From the NCBI GenBank assembly GCA_012798365.1, contig JAAZNH010000364.1:1-6649 (forward strand): a stretch of 6,649 nt of DNA. The letters run 5' to 3'. Positions 1 to 4,159 of this stretch are shown in pieces. The notes beneath the pieces are model-generated. The model did not search any database. It was not told where the DNA came from and worked only from the letters and a program-made list of their open reading frames with translations. A program made the translations under genes and the position numbers. This stretch comes from Methanomicrobiales archaeon. Its GTDB lineage: Archaea > Halobacteriota > Methanomicrobia > Methanomicrobiales > Methanospirillaceae. How positions within the stretch are numbered: position 1 is the first letter of the stretch; the number at the start of each line of letters is the position of its first letter.

Positions 1-436
1 CCGGGAACTGGCAAACCTGGAATCCTCTGGTCTCATTGCCGGGACACGGAAAGGCAACCTGCAGTATTACACGGTCAATACGACTCATTATCTCTATCCG
101 GACCTCCAGAAGATCGTGCTGAAAACCCGGGGGATTGCCGGAATTATCCGCACCACTCTTGCCGCAGAAGAGATTGACTGTGCCTTCATCTACGGTTCAT
201 ATGCGAAAGGGACTGCACAGGAAAAGAGCGATATTGATGTTTTTATTGTCGGTGGCGTTGCAGAGGAAAACTTAATCCCGCTCATCTATGCCTGTGAGAA
301 GGATACCGGTCGGGAGATCAATTACAACCTGATGACCCGGGAAGAATTTACCCGGCGTAAGAAGACACGCGACCCGTTTGTAAAAAATGTCATGAATGAA
401 GAGAAGATCTACCTCACCGGGACCTGCGATGATTGA
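1..436 (+). CDS. Winged-helix minimal nucleotidyltransferase (MNT), antitoxin-type partner of the HEPN gene; 5' end outside the window
   Basis: The reading frame is open to the left edge (first full codon at base 2), so 144 residues are visible and the N-terminus is missing. Visible residues 1-26 (RELANLESSG, then a KGNLQYYTVN hairpin) look like the end of the recognition helix and the wing of an ArsR-like winged helix. Residues 64-80 carry the nucleotidyltransferase signature GS-x10-D-x-D (G65, S66, D77, D79), the metal- and nucleotide-binding site of polymerase-beta-like MNT proteins. E105 in REIN is a possible third acidic ligand. A GTG at 116 could start a shorter protein, but it would cut off the winged helix, so I read the gene as entering from outside. 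In known HEPN/MNT pairs the MNT protein neutralises the HEPN toxin, in the studied MntA/HepT case by AMPylating it; the HTH could add autoregulation. The last 8 bases overlap the HEPN gene. The domain call is strong; the antitoxin role is inferred from family and neighbour. Confidence 0.88.
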   Translation, partial: RELANLESSGLIAGTRKGNLQYYTVNTTHYLYPDLQKIVLKTRGIAGIIRTTLAAEEIDCAFIYGSYAKGTAQEKSDIDVFIVGGVAEENLIPLIYACEKDTGREINYNLMTREEFTRRKKTRDPFVKNVMNEEKIYLTGTCDD

Positions 437-842
437 AGACCTTGAGCGGGAAGGCCTGATCAAACGGCTCCCGGCCGATCCAAAGAAAGTTGCGGATTCC
501 CTCCTGCATGCCCGTCGCGATCTTGAAGCAGCACGTACGATCCGGAAAACCGATTGTGACTGGACGTATTCCATAGCATACAATGCAGCCCTCCAGGCCG
601 GTCGGGCCCTCATGTTCTCAAAAGGATACCGCCCGGACGGATCGTATCAGCATATCGCCGTAGTCCGGTTCGCGGCATTGTTTCTCGAAGAACCGGACGC
701 GATCCAGTTCGAACGGATGCGGCGAAAACGCCATACGGCAGTGTATGAATCGATTGGTTCCATGTCAGAAACAGAGGCTGATTCGGCTGTCCGGTATGCA
801 GGCCTGCTGATCAGGAAATGTGAAGAGATCATCAACCGGTAA
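429..842 (+). CDS. HEPN-domain protein, probable ribonuclease toxin of a HEPN/MNT pair
   Basis: A 137-residue, mostly helical protein. The ATG at 429 was chosen because it follows the common overlap with the upstream stop (434-436). The upstream in-frame ATG at 396 would add an implausible basic tail (MKRRSTSPGPA) and a 41-base overlap. Neither start has a Shine-Dalgarno sequence, so translation is probably coupled to the MNT gene. Residues 20-62 (DSLLHARRDLEAAR, then WTYSIAYNAALQAGRAL) match the first helices of HEPN proteins. Residues 96-106 (RMRRKRHTAVY) hold the basic R-x5-H element (R96, H102) corresponding to the HEPN R-x4-6-H RNase motif. Y106 lies three residues past the histidine and could be the counterpart of the tyrosine AMPylated in HepT, although there the spacing is H-x-Y. 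HEPN toxins typically cleave RNA; activity here is inferred. The size is normal for the family and the frame is intact. Confidence 0.85.
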   Translation: MIEDLEREGLIKRLPADPKKVADSLLHARRDLEAARTIRKTDCDWTYSIAYNAALQAGRALMFSKGYRPDGSYQHIAVVRFAALFLEEPDAIQFERMRRKRHTAVYESIGSMSETEADSAVRYAGLLIRKCEEIINR

Positions 843-908
843 CGGTAGAATCCGGACCGGCACTTCGCGAAAGTTCCGAACCTGCAGGTAACCGGATACT
901 AATCCACA

Positions 909-919
909 TTTTTTAAAAA
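909..919 (+). promoter_or_regulatory. T6A5 tract: possible terminator of the HEPN/MNT operon and TATA box of the lipoprotein gene
   Basis: TTTTTTAAAAA lies 67 bases after the HEPN stop and 74 bases before the lipoprotein start. As an archaeal TATA box it would place transcription start near 940, giving a leader of about 50 bases. No good BRE (A-rich purine element) precedes it. The T6 run could equally act as an oligo-T terminator for the upstream genes. Either role is a guess from sequence. The rest of the gap (843-992) holds only a small palindrome, TTCGCGAA at 864-871. Confidence 0.4.
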
Positions 920-992
920 CGGGATATCTCAGTCCGGCCCCCTCCTCCCATGACCAGAGAGTATTTCTCCCGGTGCGGGATACCGGGTACCA

Positions 993-1700
993 ATGAAGTG
1001 CCGGAACATTCTCCTCGTCCTGCTCGTGCTCGGGATCACCCTCGCTGCCGGGTGCACCGGTCCCGCCTCCCCGGGTCCTGCCCCCGTTGCAACGCAAACT
1101 CCGGTCAGCCCGCCGGCCACGGAACCGGCAACCCCGGAGGCAACCCGCTCCCCCGTGACCACGGAACGCACACTCATCCCGATGAAGACGGAGATCGACA
1201 ACGGTCCATCGCAGGTGATCGCCGACCCGCCGTTCATCGACCACCTCAATGTCCGCAAGCGCACCTTCTCGTACCCGATAGCCAACTGCATCATGCAAAC
1301 TGCGTTCCCGGCCGTCATCACCGATACCTATGGTATGAAACCCGGCATTCCCCGGATCGGGTATGTCACCGGAGACGACTACGAATACTTCCTCTGGAAA
1401 TACACGGAAGGAAATGTTGAGGACAGCCAGCTGAAGATGCCGGTGGCCTGCTACGGAAAGGAGACGGAGCCCATGTGGAATTTCGTGGAAGTCCGCACGG
1501 TCCTGGTCCCCCATAACCTCAAACCGGCCAACTACACGATCACCTACAATGTGGAGTCCGGGGGAAAGGTCATCGCGAAGTTCCCCGAGACCCGGCAGCT
1601 GAAGTTAGAGACCCCGGTCTCGATGGGCATCTACATCCCGATGAAGGCAAGTGAAGTGGACCTCATCGATGGCGTCTCGCTCACGTTCACCCGGGTCTGA
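993..1700 (+). CDS. Secreted lipoprotein of unknown function
   Basis: A 235-residue protein. Residues 1-20 form a signal peptide (K2 and R4, then the hydrophobic run ILLVLLVLGITLAAG) ending in the lipobox LAAGC, with Cys21 as the predicted lipidated residue. The product should therefore sit on the outer face of the cytoplasmic membrane. Residues 22-58 are a Pro/Thr/Ala-rich linker, common in methanogen surface lipoproteins. The remainder (about 60-235) looks beta-rich, for example NYTITYNVES at 180-189, with C99 and C153 as the only cysteines outside the leader; they could form a disulphide. I do not recognise a family. The ATG at 993 is chosen because it places the signal peptide correctly; upstream there is only a weak GGTG (972-975). 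The gene stands alone on the plus strand, between the HEPN/MNT pair and the convergent kinase gene. A long plus-strand frame from 950 overlaps it but lacks any recognisable domain. Confidence 0.85.
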   Translation: MKCRNILLVLLVLGITLAAGCTGPASPGPAPVATQTPVSPPATEPATPEATRSPVTTERTLIPMKTEIDNGPSQVIADPPFIDHLNVRKRTFSYPIANCIMQTAFPAVITDTYGMKPGIPRIGYVTGDDYEYFLWKYTEGNVEDSQLKMPVACYGKETEPMWNFVEVRTVLVPHNLKPANYTITYNVESGGKVIAKFPETRQLKLETPVSMGIYIPMKASEVDLIDGVSLTFTRV

Positions 1701-1751
1701 CCGGGCACCTGCCCTGGTTGTGACGGGCACCGGGTGGACCGGCAGTAACTC

Positions 1752-1757
1752 TTTTTT
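1752..1757 (+). terminator. Oligo-T terminator (first) after the lipoprotein gene
   Basis: A run of six T lies 52 bases after the lipoprotein stop. A small GC-rich inverted repeat, GGGC-ACCT-GCCC (1703-1714), sits directly after the stop codon. Archaeal termination mainly needs a T-rich tract in the non-template strand, which this provides. Confidence 0.5.
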
Positions 1758-1798
1758 CCCGTGACCTGGTAGAGCGGGGACCGGGCCGGCACAACACG

Positions 1799-1807
1799 TT
1801 TTTTTTT
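1799..1807 (+). terminator. Oligo-T terminator (second) after the lipoprotein gene
   Basis: A run of nine T, the longest T tract on the plus strand of the window, lies 99 bases past the lipoprotein stop. It follows a GC-rich stretch (GGGCCGGCAC) and is a better terminator candidate than the T6 run upstream; the two may act in series. Confidence 0.6.
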
Positions 1808-1873
1808 CTGGCAGATTCTGTAAAGAAGGAAACACGGATTATCGGTATTGTCTGGTCTCTATCCGGTTTTGTG

Positions 1874-1880
1874 AAAAAAA
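1874..1880 (-). terminator. Oligo-T terminator for the minus-strand kinase gene
   Basis: Seven A on the plus strand give a T7 run on the minus strand, 129 bases past the kinase stop codon. It is the only such tract between that stop and the opposing lipoprotein terminators, so it is the likely end of the kinase transcript. Confidence 0.5.
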
Positions 1881-2008
1881 CCAGGTTGCGGGATCAGTGG
1901 TCTGCGGGAACAGCCCGTCATTTTCTCTCGCTGCCAGGATGGAACAATTACCGGTTCACCGGCCCAGCCCGGTCCCTATCCGGCTTCATACGAAAACAGC
2001 GTGCAGGA

Positions 2009-3685
2009 TCAGTGATCGGCCGGCACCCGCCAGGCCCCGTCCGGCACCCGGATCTCGAACCGGACCCCTTTGCCCGGCTCCCCGCACTCGCGGATGGAAA
2101 AGCCGGTGATGGAGAGGATCTCCCGGACTAAAAAGAGCCCGTAGCCGGTATTTTTGCCAAAGCCCCGCTCGAAGATCTGCTCCTTCTCTTCCTCCGGAAT
2201 CCCGATCCCGTCATCCTCGTAGATGAGCGTCAGGCCCTGCTCCTTCTGCTGGTAGCGGAACGTGATGGTGGTCACCCGGTTCCCGTGCCGCAGGGAATTG
2301 TCAACCAGGTTTGCATACACCTTCTCGATGAGGAGATCGGTGAAGAGTTCCAGGGTTCCGGTTTTGATGACCAGCGAAGCCCCGTCCTTGTCCGTGGTGG
2401 CAAGGGCTTTTGTCACCATCTCCTCTACGTTAGTCCACTGGGGCGGCTGGAGACCGATGGTCTGGTAATCGCGGGTGAAGACAATCTGCCGGCGGATCGT
2501 GTCGGCAACCTGCTCTTCCTGCCCGATCAGCTGCAGGTGTTTTTCATCACCAGTCATCTTTTTGGAGAGCCCGATATAGGAGGAGAGGATCGTGAGCTGG
2601 TTGAGGATGTCATGCCGGGTCACGCTGTTGAGGAGCATGATCTGTTTTGTTGCCCGCTGGACGGCCTCATCTGCCCGCTTGTATTGGGAAATATCGTGAT
2701 TGACGCCAAAGATGATGCCGGACTTCCGGTCGTATTCGGCAAGCGAGTTGATGCTTAAGACCGCCCCGTCCGTGGGCCGGCGGATTTTATACTCGATATC
2801 GTAGGGCCGGTTGTCCTCGACCAGGTCCCGGGTTGCCTGCCGGATCAGCGGATGGTACTCTTCAAGGATGAGCGAAAAGATCTGCGCAACCGGAAACTCC
2901 CGGCCCGAGACGCCGTAGAGTGCCTGGGCTCCTTCAGAGAGTATGACTGTTTTTGAGTCGCGGTGGTATTCCCAGTTGCCAAAGTGTGCCACACCCTCGG
3001 CCCGTTTCAGCCGGGCTTCGTTCCGGGCAAGCGCTTCGCCGGCCTTCCGGCGCTCCTCGATCTCTTTCTGGAGGGCATCGTTGGTCTTTACGAGCGCAGC
3101 GGTCCGGAACCGGACTTCCTCCTCGAGCTGCTGCTGGTACTCCTTCATCGCGGTGATATCTTCCAGGAGCACCCCGGCCCCGTGGCTTTGGTCTTCGAAG
3201 ACCAGCGGGATCACTTTCATCCGGAAATACCGGGCTGCATCCCCGGGCCGTACGACCATCTCGAATGTGGCAGTCTGACCTTCGAGCGCCTGCTTGATTG
3301 CAGCCAGGTGCTCGTCAGAAACGTACGGGGCAAGGAGCGAGTGTTCGATCCGGGTGCCCCGGATATCCTCGCGCTGGAGGGAGAACGCTTCCAGGAAGGG
3401 TTCGTTCACTTCCCGGATGAAGAGCTCGGCATCGAGGATCAGGATGAGGTCCGAGGCAAGGCTGAGCAGGTTGGTTAAGGGAAGGCGCTGGGAGAGGTAG
3501 AAGAGTTTTGCCCGGCCCAGTTCCCGCAGCTCGGCCTGGCCGGCCACCAGCATGTTGTTGAGGTATTTGGCAGCGGTGGGCCTGCTGATACTGAGAAGCC
3601 GGGAGACCTCATCGATGGTCAGTCCCTTGGGATAGTCCCGGAGTATTGCAATAATCCGGGAAAGCTCGCTCTCTTTCTCGCTCAT
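2009..3685 (-). CDS. Cytosolic sensor histidine kinase with N-terminal winged HTH and two PAS domains
   Basis: A 558-residue protein without signal peptide or membrane segment. Residues about 6-65 form a winged helix-turn-helix (DEVSRLLSISRPTAAKYL as the HTH, then a RELGRAKLFYLS wing). Residues about 72-185 form a first PAS domain, 185-230 a charged coiled coil, and 231-337 a second PAS domain (FGNWEY start, GVNHDIS end). The dimerisation/phosphoacceptor helix has the H-box SVTRHDILNQLTIL with H358. The ATPase domain has an N-box (N459-LVD-N463), a G1 box DDGIGIP (491-497) and a G2 box GFGKNTGYGL (508-517), so all kinase motifs are present. It should autophosphorylate in response to a small-molecule, redox or other cytosolic cue sensed by the PAS domains. 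No receiver domain or response regulator is seen nearby, so the output is unknown. The HTH suggests DNA binding as a second output. The ATG at 3685 is preceded by a TATA-like box about 40 bases upstream and no clear Shine-Dalgarno. The gene is divergent from the chemoreceptor. Confidence 0.92.
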   Translation of the reverse strand: MSEKESELSRIIAILRDYPKGLTIDEVSRLLSISRPTAAKYLNNMLVAGQAELRELGRAKLFYLSQRLPLTNLLSLASDLILILDAELFIREVNEPFLEAFSLQREDIRGTRIEHSLLAPYVSDEHLAAIKQALEGQTATFEMVVRPGDAARYFRMKVIPLVFEDQSHGAGVLLEDITAMKEYQQQLEEEVRFRTAALVKTNDALQKEIEERRKAGEALARNEARLKRAEGVAHFGNWEYHRDSKTVILSEGAQALYGVSGREFPVAQIFSLILEEYHPLIRQATRDLVEDNRPYDIEYKIRRPTDGAVLSINSLAEYDRKSGIIFGVNHDISQYKRADEAVQRATKQIMLLNSVTRHDILNQLTILSSYIGLSKKMTGDEKHLQLIGQEEQVADTIRRQIVFTRDYQTIGLQPPQWTNVEEMVTKALATTDKDGASLVIKTGTLELFTDLLIEKVYANLVDNSLRHGNRVTTITFRYQQKEQGLTLIYEDDGIGIPEEEKEQIFERGFGKNTGYGLFLVREILSITGFSIRECGEPGKGVRFEIRVPDGAWRVPADH

Positions 3686-3720
3686 AGGCCTGCTCGCGTT
3701 ATTGAGTAATTGGCTTCGGT

Positions 3721-3731
3721 CAATATAAATT
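3721..3731 (-). promoter_or_regulatory. Probable TATA box of the kinase gene
   Basis: On the minus strand this reads AATTTATATTG, an archaeal TATA-like element centred about 40 bases upstream of the kinase ATG. Standard spacing places transcription start near 3700 and gives a leader of roughly 15 bases, which fits the lack of a strong ribosome-binding site. The site overlaps the first copy of the tandem repeat. Confidence 0.5.
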
Positions 3732-3749
3732 GCTGTTGGTTTTCACAAA

Positions 3750-3761
3750 TGAGAACTCTCA
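3750..3761. promoter_or_regulatory. 12-bp palindrome, candidate operator
   Basis: TGAGA-AC-TCTCA is an inverted repeat with 5-bp arms and a 2-bp spacer. It lies between the two copies of the direct repeat and between the divergent TATA boxes, where a dimeric winged-helix regulator would be expected to bind. Short palindromes arise by chance, so confidence is low. Confidence 0.3.
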
Positions 3762-3789
3762 ATATTTTCTTACAATAGTTTTCATTGAA

Positions 3790-3805
3790 GCTAAACTTTA
3801 AATAC
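3790..3805 (+). promoter_or_regulatory. BRE plus TATA box, promoter of the chemoreceptor-cheW operon
   Basis: GCTAAA (3790-3795) fits the archaeal BRE pattern RNWAAW and is followed directly by CTTTAAATAC (3796-3805), a good TATA box. Transcription should start near 3826. This is the best promoter match in the window, and it lies about 355 bases upstream of the receptor start codon. Confidence 0.65.
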
Positions 3806-4088
3806 TTTAATGGAATATGGATATGTGCCACAAGAAAATGCTGTATCGGATGTGTGGTAACGGACGGCGCAGGGGCCGGGTGCGGGTGGACTGCACACAG
3901 CCCCGGAATGCGCTGATGAGGATTACAATGATGAAACCCAGTGCAGGCAGGAGCGGGATCGAAATGCTGCGTATCTTAGAGCGTTTCCAGAAAACCGGAT
4001 TTTCAGATTTCCCGGTCGTGGAGAAACGGGCGCTGGTACGCAGGGACCCGGTGCACGGGGATTATGAACCATCCCCCTGCCCGAAATT

Positions 4089-4109
4089 TCCGGTTGCGGA
4101 GTAACCGGA
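4089..4109 (+). other. Hairpin in the receptor leader
   Basis: TCCGGTT (4089-4095) and AACCGGA (4103-4109) are perfect 7-base complements around a 7-base loop (GCGGAGT). The hairpin ends about 35 bases before the receptor Shine-Dalgarno sequence. No T run follows, so it does not look like a terminator; it could affect mRNA stability or translation. Its function is a guess. Confidence 0.35.
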
Positions 4110-4144
4110 TTACCGGCACCGGGTTGGATTACCAAGGTATGAGT

Positions 4145-4151
4145 GGAGTGA
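4145..4151 (+). promoter_or_regulatory. Ribosome-binding site that decides the receptor start
   Basis: GGAGTGA lies 8 bases before the ATG at 4160 and is complementary to the archaeal 16S rRNA 3' end apart from one missing G. It overlaps the alternative ATG at 4139, and no comparable site precedes the in-frame ATGs at 4064 and 4139. This favours 4160. Confidence 0.7.
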
Positions 4152-4159
4152 GATGCGAA

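Larger units (their letters stand above)
1701..2008. other. Gap between convergent genes without a supported gene
   Basis: This 308-base stretch separates the ends of the lipoprotein (plus) and kinase (minus) genes. It holds two plus-strand T runs, one minus-strand T run and the GC-rich word GGCCGGCA at 1784-1791. The short open frames here, for example plus-strand frames from 1871 and 1897 that run into the kinase 3' end, have no ribosome-binding site, no recognisable domain and sit downstream of terminators, so I read the region as non-coding. Confidence 0.6.
3720..3784. repeat. Tandem two-block direct repeat between divergent promoters, candidate regulator binding sites
   Basis: The bipartite element TCAATAT-N12-GTTTTCA occurs twice in direct orientation: blocks at 3720-3726 and 3739-3745, and again at 3759-3765 and 3778-3784. 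Both copies have exactly 12 bases between blocks and the copies start 39 bases apart. The intervening bases are not conserved, which argues for two protein contact blocks rather than a recent duplication. Copy 1 overlaps the kinase TATA box; copy 2 ends just before the BRE of the receptor promoter. The sequence match is certain; the regulatory role is inferred. The region is A+T-rich, so chance similarity remains possible. Confidence 0.45.
3826..4159 (+). other. Long leader upstream of the chemoreceptor gene, with a doubtful small open frame
   Basis: If the promoter at 3790-3805 is the main one, the receptor mRNA has an unusually long leader of about 330 bases. It contains a 95-codon open frame (ATG 3817, stop 4102-4104; internal ATGs at 3823 and 3838) in the same direction. 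Its product is Arg- and Met-rich at the start, matches no family I recognise and has no ribosome-binding site; its first ATG lies upstream of the predicted transcription start. It is more likely non-coding than a gene, but a leaderless small protein from 3838 cannot be excluded. Near the 3' end are a 7-bp hairpin (4089-4109) and the word GGATTACC twice (4107-4114 and 4126-4133). I see no known riboswitch. Confidence 0.4.

Noticed and set aside
116..436. Separate 106-residue nucleotidyltransferase starting at GTG 116
   Set aside because: The same frame continues upstream to the window edge and encodes a winged-helix segment typical of HTH-MNT fusions, so GTG 116 is an internal codon.
950..1420. 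Plus-strand frame of 156 codons overlapping the lipoprotein gene
   Set aside because: Its product is Pro/Arg/His-rich with no domain, while the overlapping frame has a signal peptide and a perfect lipobox.
765..1514. Open frame of 249 codons on the minus strand covering the HEPN end and the lipoprotein
   Set aside because: It spans two plus-strand genes and their gap, has no recognisable domain, and the product is Arg/Gly-rich as expected for an antisense frame in GC-rich DNA.
2020..2050. CCGGCACCCG direct repeat at 2020-2029 and 2041-2050
   Set aside because: It lies in the last codons of the kinase, 21 bases (7 codons) apart, and encodes the repeated RVP turn of the unconserved C-terminal tail, so it is most simply a small coding duplication.
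1871..2131. Plus-strand frame of 86 codons in the convergent gap
   Set aside because: It starts without a ribosome-binding site, runs into the kinase 3' end antisense, and its product is Arg/Pro/Gly-rich with no recognisable domain.
2285..3478. Several plus-strand frames inside the kinase gene (2285-2758, 2943-3278, 2963-3478)
   Set aside because: They are antisense to a complete HTH-PAS-PAS-kinase reading frame and show no domain of their own.
3923..4135. Minus-strand frame of 70 codons in the receptor leader
   Set aside because: No promoter or ribosome-binding site on that strand, and no recognisable product.
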